DNA of 64,000 nt from JAJXXT01 sp963764465 (GTDB lineage: Bacteria > Pseudomonadota > Alphaproteobacteria > Acetobacterales > Acetobacteraceae), in the NCBI GenBank assembly GCA_963764465.1, contig CAVXSO010000003.1, forward strand, positions 186,001-250,000. The letters run 5' to 3'. Shown here piece by piece: positions 8,886 to 16,773 of the stretch (its first letter is position 1; each line of letters opens with the position of its first letter). The position numbers and the translations under genes were made by a program. Under the pieces are notes generated by a model. The model made no database searches. It saw only the letters and a program-made list of their open reading frames with translations, and was not told where the DNA came from.

Positions 8886-10973
8886 GTGTCCACGACCGCG
8901 CTCGACAAGATTCGCAACATCGGCATCACCGCGCATATCGATGCCGGCAAGACCACGACGACGGAGCGCATCCTCTACTACACGGGGGTGTCCCATAGGA
9001 TCGGCGAGGTGCACGACGGCAACACCACGACCGATTACATGGAGCAGGAGCGCGAGCGCGGCATCACCATCACCTCCGCCGCGGTGACCTGCGAGTGGAA
9101 GAACCACCGCATCAACATCATCGACACGCCCGGCCACATCGACTTCAACATCGAGGTGAACCGCTCGCTGCGCGTGCTGGACGGCGCGGTGTTCATCATC
9201 GAGGGCGTGGCCGGCGTGCAGCCGCAGTCCGAGACCAACTGGCGCCTTGCGGACCGCTACAACGTGCCGCGCATCATCTTCATCAACAAGCTCGACCGCA
9301 CCGGCGCGGATTTCTACCGCGCCTTCGCGACGCTGAAGGAGAAGCTCGACATCGTGGCACTGCCGCTGCAGCTGCCGATCGGCGTCGAGGATCAGTTCCT
9401 TGGCGTGGTGGACCTCGTCGAGATGAAGGCGATCGTCTGGGAGGGCGGCGAGCTCGGCGCCAAGTTCCACGACGAGCCGATCCCCGCCGACCTGATGGAA
9501 CAGGCCAAGGAGCACCGGCAGAACCTGCTCGACACCGCGCTCTCGGTCGATGACGCGGCGATGGAGGAGTATTTCGACAAGGGCGACGTTTCGGTGGAGA
9601 CGCTGAAGCGCTGCATCAAGACCGGCACCATCTCCGGCGCGTTCCGCCCGGTGCTGTGCGGCACCGCCTTCAAGAACAAGGGCGTGCAGCCGCTTCTTGA
9701 CGCCGTGCTCGACTACCTGCCCTCGCCGGTGGACGTGCCCGGCATCGCCATCGCCGCCGCGGAGGGCGAGGACGAGGTCACCGACCACGATCGCCGCCGC
9801 ATCAAGGCCGATCCCAGCGCTCCCTTTGCCGGCCTCGCCTTCAAGATCATCAACGACAAGTACGGCACGCTGACCTTCGTGCGCATCTATGCCGGCACGC
9901 TGAAGTCCGGCGACACGGTGCTGAACACGACCAAGGAGCACAAGGAACGCGTCGGGCGCATGTTCCAGATGCACGCCGACAAGCGCGCCGAGATCAAGGA
10001 AGTGGGCGCGGGCGACATCGTCGCCTTCGTCGGCCTCAAGGACACCGGCACGGGCGACACGCTCGCCGCCGCCGAGGACCCGGTGGTGCTGGAGCGCATG
10101 GCCTTCCCGGTGCCGGTGATCGACATCTCGGTCGAGCCGAAGACCAAGGACAGCGTCGAGAAGATGACGATCGGCCTGCAGAAGCTGGCCGGCGAGGACC
10201 CCTCGCTGCGGCTCAAGACGGACCAGGAGACCGGACAGACCATCCTCTCCGGCATGGGCGAGCTGCACCTCGAGATCATCATCGACCGGCTGCGGCGCGA
10301 ATACGGCGTCGAGGCGAATATCGGCGCGCCGCAGGTGGCGTATCGCGAGACGATCAGCCGCGCGCATACCGAAACCTACACCCACAAGAAGCAGAGCGGC
10401 GGTTCCGGCCAGTACGCCGAGGTGAAGATCGTCTTCGAGCCGCTGGAGCGCAACACCGGCATCGTCTTCGAGAACAAGGTTGTCGGCGGCTCGGTGCCGC
10501 GCGAATACATCCCGGCGGTCGAGAAGGGCATCAAGAACCAGTGCGACACCGGCGTGCTCGCCGGCTTCCCCACCGTGGACTTCAAGTACACGCTGGTGGA
10601 CGGCAAGTACCATGACGTGGACAGCTCGGCGCTGGCGTTCGAGATCGCGGCCAGGGCCTGCTTCCGCGAGGGCATGAAGAAGGCCTCGCCGATCATCCTC
10701 GAGCCGATCATGGACGTGGAGGTCACGACGCCGAACGACCATGTCGGCGACGTGGTGGGCGACCTCAATCGCCGCCGCGGCATGATCCAGACCCAGGAAA
10801 GTGCGGGTTCCACCGTCATGGTGCGCGCGCATGTTCCACTGAAGGAGATGTTCGGCTACATTTCCGACCTGCGCAGCATGACGAAGGGGCGGGCTTCGTT
10901 CACCATGCAGTTCCACCACTACGATCCGGTGCCGCGGAACATCGCGGACGAGATCATGGCCAAGAGCGCATGA
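8886..10973 (+). CDS. fusA: Elongation factor G (translation GTPase), probable paralogue
   Basis: A 695-residue EF-G that catalyses ribosomal translocation. Near the start are G1 AHIDAGKTT (residues 16-24), switch I with RERGITITSAAVT, G3 DTPGHID and G4 NKLD; domains II to V follow, with SGMGELHLEI and the C-terminal GYISDLRSMTKGRASFTMQF. I chose GTG 8886, five bases after the GGAGG at 8876-8880, over ATG 8874, which overlaps that Shine-Dalgarno. Canonical alphaproteobacterial EF-G has VHDGAATMDWM before switch I; here it is VHDGNTTTDYM. The gene stands alone, away from rpsL, rpsG and tuf. Both facts suggest a second EF-G copy. Confidence 0.9.
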   Translation: MSTTALDKIRNIGITAHIDAGKTTTTERILYYTGVSHRIGEVHDGNTTTDYMEQERERGITITSAAVTCEWKNHRINIIDTPGHIDFNIEVNRSLRVLDGAVFIIEGVAGVQPQSETNWRLADRYNVPRIIFINKLDRTGADFYRAFATLKEKLDIVALPLQLPIGVEDQFLGVVDLVEMKAIVWEGGELGAKFHDEPIPADLMEQAKEHRQNLLDTALSVDDAAMEEYFDKGDVSVETLKRCIKTGTISGAFRPVLCGTAFKNKGVQPLLDAVLDYLPSPVDVPGIAIAAAEGEDEVTDHDRRRIKADPSAPFAGLAFKIINDKYGTLTFVRIYAGTLKSGDTVLNTTKEHKERVGRMFQMHADKRAEIKEVGAGDIVAFVGLKDTGTGDTLAAAEDPVVLERMAFPVPVIDISVEPKTKDSVEKMTIGLQKLAGEDPSLRLKTDQETGQTILSGMGELHLEIIIDRLRREYGVEANIGAPQVAYRETISRAHTETYTHKKQSGGSGQYAEVKIVFEPLERNTGIVFENKVVGGSVPREYIPAVEKGIKNQCDTGVLAGFPTVDFKYTLVDGKYHDVDSSALAFEIAARACFREGMKKASPIILEPIMDVEVTTPNDHVGDVVGDLNRRRGMIQTQESAGSTVMVRAHVPLKEMFGYISDLRSMTKGRASFTMQFHHYDPVPRNIADEIMAKSA

Positions 10974-11001
10974 CGGCTGCCGCCACCGGCGGACGGGGCG
11001 C

Positions 11002-11023
11002 TTCGGCCTTGCTTGGGGCCGAA
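11002..11023 (+). terminator. Possible hairpin after EF-G
   Basis: Inverted repeat TTCGGCC / GGCCGAA with an eight-base loop, 28 bases after the EF-G stop. There is no T-run. It is placed correctly for a transcript end but the stem is short. Confidence 0.3.
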
Positions 11024-11114
11024 ACCGGGCGGTTCGCCGCCGGGGTGCGGGCCTAGGATGGAGCAGCCGCGCCTTCACTGGCGGCGCGGGCGTTCGGCCC
11101 CGGAGACGGGGACG

Positions 11115-11366
11115 ATGGAATGGATCGGACTGGACGACGCGGGCGACGCCATCGCCCGCGTCGTTCGTCTTCTGGGGCCGGTCAGCGAGGGCTGGCGGGT
11201 CTATCCCGCCGTGGCGCTGGACGACGAGGCGCGGCTGATCGAGCTCAGGCCCAAGCCGCCGGAGGGCGAGGACTGGCTCGCCTGCGTCGGCGGCCAGGTG
11301 GTCGGCCGCGCGGCCTTCGCGATGACCGCCGTACGGACGGCCGAGGCGGCGCTGGGGGCGGCGTGA
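11115..11366 (+). CDS. Small hypothetical protein
   Basis: An 83-residue acidic soluble protein starting MEWIGLDDAGDAIARVVRLL. I do not recognise a family. It has no signal peptide or membrane segment and contains a patch EGWRVYPAVALDDEARLIEL that looks like beta strands. The ATG at 11115 has GGAG nine bases upstream; an upstream ATG at 11058 would add 19 arginine-rich residues that look non-coding. It sits between EF-G and a lipocalin-like gene, all in the same direction, and a real gene is likely because the frame is clean and codon use matches its neighbours. Confidence 0.6.
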   Translation: MEWIGLDDAGDAIARVVRLLGPVSEGWRVYPAVALDDEARLIELRPKPPEGEDWLACVGGQVVGRAAFAMTAVRTAEAALGAA

Positions 11367-11396
11367 CAGGAGTTCTCGCGACAAGGGGGACGGTCC

Positions 11397-11825
11397 ATGA
11401 CTGACAACGATGCGCCGCCTTCGCTGCTCGGCATGTGGGAACTCGTGTCCCTCGTGGCGCGCCTGCCGGACGGTTCGATCGTTGAGCCGTGGGGGGAGCG
11501 GCCGCCCGGGCGCATCACTTACAGCGAAGGCGGCCAGGTGATGGCGCTGATCGTGAGCGACCGTGGCGGCAATGCCGGCGGGGAGCCGGGCGATCCCTTG
11601 GCCCGGGGGGAGTTCGCCGCCTATTTCGGCACCTACGACATCGATGCCCCCTCGGCCACGGTCATCCACCACGTCGTCGCTTCCCTGCGGGGCAAGCCGG
11701 CGTCCCCTGAGCTGCGGCGCCGTTACGAATTTGTCGATGGCAACCTGGTGCTGAGCTTTCCGTGGACGTTCGAGGGAAAGCCGGTCGAGAACCGTCTTGT
11801 GTGGAAGCGGGTTGCAACGCCGTAG
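11397..11825 (+). CDS. Lipocalin-like domain protein
   Basis: A 142-residue protein matching the bacterial lipocalin-like (Lipocalin_5) pattern. It begins LLGMWELVSLVARLPDGS, continues PPGRITYSEGGQVMALI and FGTYDIDAPSATVIHHV, and ends with LVLSFPWTFEGKPVENRLVW. Family members form a small beta barrel thought to bind a hydrophobic ligand; the ligand is unknown. No signal peptide is visible, so a cytoplasmic location is likely. It is convergent with the ABC permease genes, with 142 bases between them that hold nothing recognisable. Confidence 0.85.
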   Translation: MTDNDAPPSLLGMWELVSLVARLPDGSIVEPWGERPPGRITYSEGGQVMALIVSDRGGNAGGEPGDPLARGEFAAYFGTYDIDAPSATVIHHVVASLRGKPASPELRRRYEFVDGNLVLSFPWTFEGKPVENRLVWKRVATP

Positions 11826-11967
11826 CGGGGATACGCGGCAACAGAGGCGTCAGGCAGGGACCGCGAGGCGCAGGCAGCCCTCGCCCGGCATGCCTGCGAT
11901 CTCCGCCGGCCAGGAGCCGCTCCGCACGCAAGGCAGGCAGCACGGTCATGGCGCGGAAACTGCGACG

Positions 11968-12771
11968 CTACTCCTTCACGCCCCCCGCGGTGAGGCCGCG
12001 CACCAGGTAGCGCCGCGTGAGCATGGTGAAGGCGAGCACGGGCAGCAGCACCAGCACGCCGGCGGCGGCGATCTTGCCCCACTCCCATCCCGCGTACTGC
12101 ATGAAGTTCACGATCGCGACCGGCGCTGTCATCGCGTTGGTGCGCGTGAGGATGAGCGCGAAGAAGAAATCGTTCCACGACATGATGAAGCAGAGAATGC
12201 CGGTCGCCGCGAGCCCCGGCGCCGAGAGCGGCAGCACCACGCGCAGGAACGCGGCCCAGACACCCGCGCCGTCGATCCAGGCCGCCTCCTCCAGCGCGCG
12301 CGGAATGGCGGCGAAGAAGCTGCGCATGGTCCAGATCACCATGGCGAGATCGAAGGTGAGGTAGACCAGCACCAGCCCGCTCACCGTGTCGATCAGCCCG
12401 AGCCAGCTGAAGGCCAGGAAGAACGGCACGGTGAAGGCGATCGGCGGGGCCATGCGCGAGACCAGCACCCACATCGCGATCGCGCCGCGCCGGCGCACGC
12501 CGCCGCGGGTGAGCGCGTAGGCCGCCGGCACGCCCAGCAGCAGCGAGAGCAGTGTCGCGACCGTGCTCGCGACGAGGCTGTTGGCGAAGGAGGCGGGGAA
12601 GCCGCCACCGGCCAGTGCCGCGTAGTTGGCGAAGGTCGGTTCGAACGCGCCGCCGGTGATGGAGGCCTCGGTGCGGAACGACATCTGCAGCAGCCACAGC
12701 GCTGGCGCCAGCACCAGCAGCAGCAGCGCGCTTGCCGTCCACTCGGCCGTGTGGCGTGAGCGCCTAGGCAT
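11968..12771 (-). CDS. Carbohydrate ABC transporter permease (MalG type)
   Basis: A 267-residue inner-membrane permease with six hydrophobic segments. The EAA loop, which docks the ATPase, reads IPRALEEAAWIDGAGVWAAF near residue 155. The N-terminal segment LLLLVLAPALWLLQMSF and the C-terminal RRYLVRGLTAGGVKE are typical of MalG/UgpE-type subunits. It overlaps the preceding permease gene by eight bases. The two permeases would form the channel for the binding protein encoded first in the operon. No ATP-binding subunit follows; the next gene is convergent. Confidence 0.93.
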   Translation of the reverse strand: MPRRSRHTAEWTASALLLLVLAPALWLLQMSFRTEASITGGAFEPTFANYAALAGGGFPASFANSLVASTVATLLSLLLGVPAAYALTRGGVRRRGAIAMWVLVSRMAPPIAFTVPFFLAFSWLGLIDTVSGLVLVYLTFDLAMVIWTMRSFFAAIPRALEEAAWIDGAGVWAAFLRVVLPLSAPGLAATGILCFIMSWNDFFFALILTRTNAMTAPVAIVNFMQYAGWEWGKIAAAGVLVLLPVLAFTMLTRRYLVRGLTAGGVKE

Positions 12772-13663
12772 CCTCGTGCCGCCCGAAGCCGAGGCGCCCG
12801 ATCGCGAGGCTCAGCAGGAACACGCCGGCGACCATCATGGTGGCGATGGCGCTGCCATAACCCCAGTAGGCGAAATTGAAGGTCTGAACGAAGGCGTAAT
12901 AATTCGTCACCTCCGTCGCCTGGCCCGGCCCGCCATCGGTCAGCACGTAGATCAGCGGAAACGCCTTGATGCTGTCGATCAGCCGGAACAGCACGGCGAC
13001 GGTGAGTGCCGGGCGCAGGAAGGGCAGGCGGACATGCCAGAAAAGCTGCGCGCCGCTCGCGCCGTCGATGCGCGCCGCCTCGATCTGCTCCTGCGGCATC
13101 ATCTGCAACGCGGCCAGCACCATCAGCATGGTGAAGGGGAACCACTCCCAGCTGTCCGCGACCGCGATCACCGGCAGCGCGGTCGCGGGATCGGTGACCA
13201 GCGAGCCGGGGTGCAGGCCGAACGCACCGAGCAGCGTGTAGACCGGGCTGACATCGGGCGTGGTGAGCACCTTCCAGACGATCGCGACCACGATCGGCGG
13301 CAGCACCATCGGCACCAGGAAGCCGGTGCGAAGCACCTCCATCCACCGCGAGTCGATGTCGAGAAGCAGCGCCAGCGCCACGCCAACGATCGTCTGCATC
13401 GCGACGGTGAGGACGGAGAGCTCGACCTGCAGCAGCACCGAGTGGGGAAAGCTGCTGTGCCACAGTGCCTGGATGTAATTGCCGAGCGGGTGGGAGAAGT
13501 CGAGCCCGCTGCCCGGCGTCACCGGTGTGAGCGGCGTGAGGCTGGTGGCGACGAGATAGACCGCCGGTGCCACGGTGACGGCCGCGAGCACGAGCAGCGC
13601 CGGTGCCAGGCCGAGCAGGAAGGCGCGGCGCTGCGCGCGGGCCCAGCCGGCGCCCGCGCTCAT
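12764..13663 (-). CDS. Sugar ABC transporter permease (MalF type)
   Basis: A 299-residue permease with about six membrane segments. Its EAA loop is MPQEQIEAARIDGASGAQLF near residue 195, and it shows the MalF/UgpA-type FLLGLAPALLVLAAVTVAP first segment. Together with the MalG-type neighbour it builds the membrane channel of an importer for a sugar, polyol or related compound. It starts ten bases after the binding-protein stop and overlaps the next permease, so the three are one operon. Confidence 0.93.
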   Translation of the reverse strand: MSAGAGWARAQRRAFLLGLAPALLVLAAVTVAPAVYLVATSLTPLTPVTPGSGLDFSHPLGNYIQALWHSSFPHSVLLQVELSVLTVAMQTIVGVALALLLDIDSRWMEVLRTGFLVPMVLPPIVVAIVWKVLTTPDVSPVYTLLGAFGLHPGSLVTDPATALPVIAVADSWEWFPFTMLMVLAALQMMPQEQIEAARIDGASGAQLFWHVRLPFLRPALTVAVLFRLIDSIKAFPLIYVLTDGGPGQATEVTNYYAFVQTFNFAYWGYGSAIATMMVAGVFLLSLAIGRLGFGRHEDA

Positions 13664-13673
13664 GCGCCCTGTG

Positions 13674-15002
13674 TCAGAGCTTGACGCCGGCGCGGCGCAG
13701 CGCCTCGAGCGAGTTTGCCTGCGCGTCCTTCATCGCCTGGGCCGGTTTTTTCTCGCCGGAGATCACGCTCTGCAGCGCGATGTCGATCTGCCGGTCGATC
13801 TGCGGGTAGGCGGGGACGGTGCGGTAGGCCATGTAGCCGTGCGCCGCGATTTCCAGCGTGTCGAGATACATCTTCGCCACGTCGAAGCCGTTGTAGTCGA
13901 GCTTGGCGTGATATTCCGGAAGATCAATGACCGAGCGGCGCGTCACGGAGCTGAAGCCCTGCTCGCGGAACATGCGCAGGAGAAGCGGCTTCGACATCGC
14001 CCAGGAAATGAACTGCCACGCGGCCTCCTTCTTGCGCGAGCCGGCGGGGATGCCCCAGCCATGGGTCGCGACCTGCGGGAAGCGCCCGGCGGGCCCCTGC
14101 GGGAACAGCGAGTAGGCGGCGGTCGGCGCCGAGGCGTTGCCCTTCTGCGCCATCTGCACGACGAAGGCCTCGTTCTCCGTGGTGTAGATCGCCTTCGCCG
14201 CCTTCAGCGAGGCGACGACCTGGTCGTAGGTGTAGGACAGCGCGCCCTTCGGGCCGTAATCGCGCACCATGGTGGCGAAGAACTCGGCGGCCTGCACCGC
14301 CTGCGGCGTGTCGAGCACCGGCGTCAGGTCGTGCGGCGGCGCGCGGAAGATGTTGCCCCCGAAGCCCTGGAGATAGCCGATGAAGGTCCAGCCGTAATGA
14401 TTCTCGATGGTGAAGCCCGGCAGCCCGTCCTTGCCGGAGACGGCCGCGAGCATCTTGCGCATATCGTCGAAGCTGTCGGGCATCGTCATGCCGGCGGCCT
14501 TGATCAGGTCGTAGCGCGCGGCGCCGCCCATCATGATGTCGCCGATCCAGGGAATGGCGCAGAGCCTGCCCTGCGGGTCGCGGAACGCCCCGGTGAGGCC
14601 GGGCAGGAAATCCTTGGCGTCCCAGTCGGCTGGCGTGAGCTTCGGGTTGGCGATGAAGGAATTGAGCGGCGTCACCCAGCCGGCGCCGATCCAGCGGCCG
14701 ACATAGATGAAGGTGACATTGATGACGTCGTAGGCATCGCTCTTCGTCGCCAGCGCGATGTCCATGCGCTGGTTGTAGATGGGAAAGGCCGGCGTCGTGT
14801 AGACGACGCGCGCGCCGGTCTCGGCCTCGAACTCGGGGATGTATTTGCCGAGGAACTGCGGATAGGGCGCGTTCCAGCACGAGACGTTGAGCGTGACGCC
14901 GGAGAGCGGCTTGGCCCCCACCGCGGCCGGTGCCTTGCCTGGAAGCGTCAGAAGTCCCGCGGCCCCGGAAATGACCGCCCGACGACGCAGCCTGATGCCC
15001 AT
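13674..15002 (-). CDS. ABC transporter extracellular solute-binding protein
   Basis: A 442-residue periplasmic binding protein starting MGIRLRRRAVISGAAGLL. The arginine-rich start plus hydrophobic core looks like a Tat-type signal peptide. I chose this start because the upstream extension in frame is not signal-like and GGGGAG lies seven bases before the ATG. The mature protein has the cluster B/D pattern: LNVSCWNAPYPQFLGKYIPEF, then SDAYDVINVTFIYVGRW, and late AWQFISWAMSKPLLLRM. The solute is not predictable from sequence. It is first in a three-gene importer operon lacking an ATPase gene. Confidence 0.9.
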   Translation of the reverse strand: MGIRLRRRAVISGAAGLLTLPGKAPAAVGAKPLSGVTLNVSCWNAPYPQFLGKYIPEFEAETGARVVYTTPAFPIYNQRMDIALATKSDAYDVINVTFIYVGRWIGAGWVTPLNSFIANPKLTPADWDAKDFLPGLTGAFRDPQGRLCAIPWIGDIMMGGAARYDLIKAAGMTMPDSFDDMRKMLAAVSGKDGLPGFTIENHYGWTFIGYLQGFGGNIFRAPPHDLTPVLDTPQAVQAAEFFATMVRDYGPKGALSYTYDQVVASLKAAKAIYTTENEAFVVQMAQKGNASAPTAAYSLFPQGPAGRFPQVATHGWGIPAGSRKKEAAWQFISWAMSKPLLLRMFREQGFSSVTRRSVIDLPEYHAKLDYNGFDVAKMYLDTLEIAAHGYMAYRTVPAYPQIDRQIDIALQSVISGEKKPAQAMKDAQANSLEALRRAGVKL

Positions 15003-15075
15003 CGTTCCGCTCCCCTCATGGGTGCCGCGTTGTCCGCGGTCGCCGATGCCGCCATGATGCGTGGGATGGGTGGCC

Positions 15076-15106
15076 TTGACAAGAGAGCCGTGCCAGTCGG
15101 TTGTGT
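15076..15106 (+). promoter_or_regulatory. Possible promoter before the unknown gene at 15119
   Basis: A perfect -35 hexamer TTGACA (15076-15081) is followed after 19 bases by TTGTGT, a poor -10. If used, transcription would begin just before ATG 15119 and give a nearly leaderless mRNA, which fits the lack of a Shine-Dalgarno there. Tentative. Confidence 0.25.
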
Positions 15107-15118
15107 TTTGATGGTGCA

Positions 15119-15769
15119 ATGATGTCCGAGCGTGCGATGCTTACAGCCCGCCTGTCCCGCGAACTCGGCGACCCCGCGATCGCCGGCGAACTCGCGGCCA
15201 TCATCGAGGAGGAGGCGCTCGGCTGGACGGCGCCGGCCATCCCGGTCGCGCGCATCGGGCATGTCTTCGGCTTCACCTTCGGCAACCGCATGGCGCCCAA
15301 TGCCAACCGCGTGCCCGGCCCGGTGAACGAGGCGCTCGCGGGGGTTGCGTGCGCGCTGCACAGGGCGACCGCCGCGCCCATCCTCGCGCAATGGGAAGTG
15401 GCGGAGGCCGCCGCCGCGAGCCTGCCCGAAGGCGTGGTGACGCCGATCTACCCTGGCCGCGACGAGCGCGGCGAGCCGGTCTATCTCAGCACCGGCGGCG
15501 TGCTGGAGGAAATCGCGCGACACCGCGCGCCCGCCTCGTTCGGGGTGGTCGGCATCGTCGCCTTCGCCGACCACATGGCGCGCTGCGTGACCACGGCCCG
15601 CCGGCTTGGCTTCGACGCCTACGCGCCGGAGGGCGTGGCGATGCCGGCGGAGTACGATCCGCTCTCCGGCCAGGCGTGGTGCCGCGACCGGCTCGCCTAC
15701 CTGCTGCACGACCTCATGATCCGCATCACGGAGCGGCGCGCGATGGTGATCGCGGCATCGCGTCGCTGA
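15119..15769 (+). CDS. Conserved-looking hypothetical protein
   Basis: A 216-residue soluble protein with no recognised family. The most distinctive stretch is PVARIGHVFGFTFGNRMAPN then NRVPGPVNEALAGVAC, followed by ILAQWEVAEAAAA and YPGRDERGEPVYLSTGGVLE; the C-terminal half has VVGIVAFADHMARCVTTARRLGFDAY. The pattern suggests an alpha/beta nucleotide- or sugar-binding fold, but this is only an impression. Starts are ATG 15119 or 15122; neither has a good Shine-Dalgarno. It is divergent from the ABC importer operon (116 bases between starts) and convergent with the XRE regulator. Confidence 0.75.
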   Translation: MMSERAMLTARLSRELGDPAIAGELAAIIEEEALGWTAPAIPVARIGHVFGFTFGNRMAPNANRVPGPVNEALAGVACALHRATAAPILAQWEVAEAAAASLPEGVVTPIYPGRDERGEPVYLSTGGVLEEIARHRAPASFGVVGIVAFADHMARCVTTARRLGFDAYAPEGVAMPAEYDPLSGQAWCRDRLAYLLHDLMIRITERRAMVIAASRR

Positions 15770-15775
15770 GGCCGC

Positions 15776-16366
15776 TCATTCCCGCGCCGCGGCCAGGAGG
15801 TAGTGGCAGGCGACCTTGTCCGAGGCGTTGGCGAAGATGCGCTCGGCCGGGTGGCCGATCGCGATGCAGTCACCGGATTCGAGGCGATGCGTCTCGCCCC
15901 CCTCGGTGAAGTCCAGCCTGCCGGCCAGCACCCAGAGGCACTGGCCGCGCGCATCGAGGCACGCGCCGGCGGGGTAGGCCACGCGGGCGCCGGGCGGCAG
16001 CTCGACATGGGTGAGCTCCGGCGTGCCCTCCGGCGAGACGGCGCGGCGGACATAGCCGGTCTCGGGGTCGCGCCAGACCGTCTGCTCGGCGCGGCGGCGC
16101 AGGCGGCGGGGGCCTTCCGCGTCCGCCTCCGCGCGGGCGAGCAGGGCGGAGAGCGGCAGGCCGAACGCGGCAGACAGGCGGGCGAGCAGCACGGCCGTCG
16201 GGCTTGCCTCGGCGCGCTCGATGCGGCTGATCATGGCGCGGGAGACGCCGGCGCGGGCGGCGAGTTCCGCAAGGGACCAGTTTCGCGCCTCCCGCTCCCG
16301 CCGCAGGCGCTCGGCGAGGGCGGATTCCGGGAAGCCGGCGCTGCCGATATCTTGCATGTGCGACAT
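15776..16366 (-). CDS. XRE family transcriptional regulator with C-terminal cupin domain
   Basis: A 196-residue regulator. The N-terminal helix-turn-helix covers about residues 15-70 (RREREARNWSLAELAARAGV, then SRAMISRIERAEASPT), typical of XRE/Cro proteins. A cupin sensor domain follows (THVELPPGARVAYPAG, LWVLAGRLDFTEGG, LESGDCIAIGHPAERIF). Such SutR/PuuR-like regulators sense a small ligand and often repress neighbouring metabolic genes. I chose ATG 16366 (MSHMQDIG); longer frames run into the divergent gene. A short palindrome overlaps this start codon. Its target may be itself or the divergent small gene. Confidence 0.88.
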   Translation of the reverse strand: MSHMQDIGSAGFPESALAERLRREREARNWSLAELAARAGVSRAMISRIERAEASPTAVLLARLSAAFGLPLSALLARAEADAEGPRRLRRRAEQTVWRDPETGYVRRAVSPEGTPELTHVELPPGARVAYPAGACLDARGQCLWVLAGRLDFTEGGETHRLESGDCIAIGHPAERIFANASDKVACHYLLAAARE

Positions 16367-16368
16367 GC
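16354..16368. promoter_or_regulatory. Palindrome over the XRE start codon
   Basis: GCATGT GCG ACATGC is a perfect inverted repeat with six-base arms and a three-base centre. It spans the ATG of the XRE regulator and lies 26 bases before the start of the divergent small gene. It could be an autoregulatory operator, but arms this short also occur by chance. Confidence 0.3.
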
Positions 16369-16393
16369 GTCCATCATAGTGAACGCCATCGCC

Positions 16394-16672
16394 ATGGACA
16401 ACACCGCGCCCGCGCCGCTCGCTGCCCCCATCGCCGCACCCATCGCCGCACCCATCGCCGCCTTGGGCCACAACGGCGGCCCTCCGCTCGACGAGGAGGA
16501 GCCGGATCCCGGCGCCTCCTGGCGGCTGTGGTGCTGGAAGCGCGCGCACAAGCGGGCGTGGAAGACGCCGCCCAGGGAGATCGCGCTGCGCCGCCTCGCC
16601 CGCGCGGAGGAACTCGGCATGAGCTACCACGACTACACGCTCGAGATCCTGGAGCGCGGCCGCCACCTGTAG
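16394..16672 (+). CDS. Small protein with PIAA repeats and GHNGGPPLDE motif
   Basis: A 92-residue protein. The N-terminus carries three in-frame 12-base repeats encoding PIAA (16424-16459), then the motif GHNGGPPLDEEE, seen in many small alphaproteobacterial proteins of unknown function, then a basic helical region WRLWCWKRAHKRAWKTPPRE and LGMSYHDYTLEILERGRHL. The last part looks like a compact helical domain. It is divergent from the XRE-cupin regulator with only 27 bases between the start codons, so shared control is likely. No Shine-Dalgarno is obvious. Confidence 0.7.
   Translation: MDNTAPAPLAAPIAAPIAAPIAALGHNGGPPLDEEEPDPGASWRLWCWKRAHKRAWKTPPREIALRRLARAEELGMSYHDYTLEILERGRHL
16424..16459 (+). 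repeat. Three 12-base in-frame repeats (PIAA)
   Basis: Three copies of GCMCCCATCGCC encode Pro-Ile-Ala-Ala repeats near the N-terminus of the 92-residue protein. The unit is a multiple of three, so copy-number change would lengthen the proline/alanine linker without a frameshift. Confidence 0.85.
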
Positions 16673-16773
16673 GCGGAAGGCCCGCGCCGGCATGGTCTGC
16701 GCCGCCGCCCGAAAGCCGTTCCGCCGGCGCCACCTTGTGCTAGGCTTGCCGCCAACAGCGAGGAAACGCGGGC

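Noticed and set aside
8766..11672. 968-residue open frame antisense to EF-G
   Set aside because: EF-G on the other strand is unambiguous; this frame has no recognisable domain and only reflects the lack of stops in high-GC DNA.
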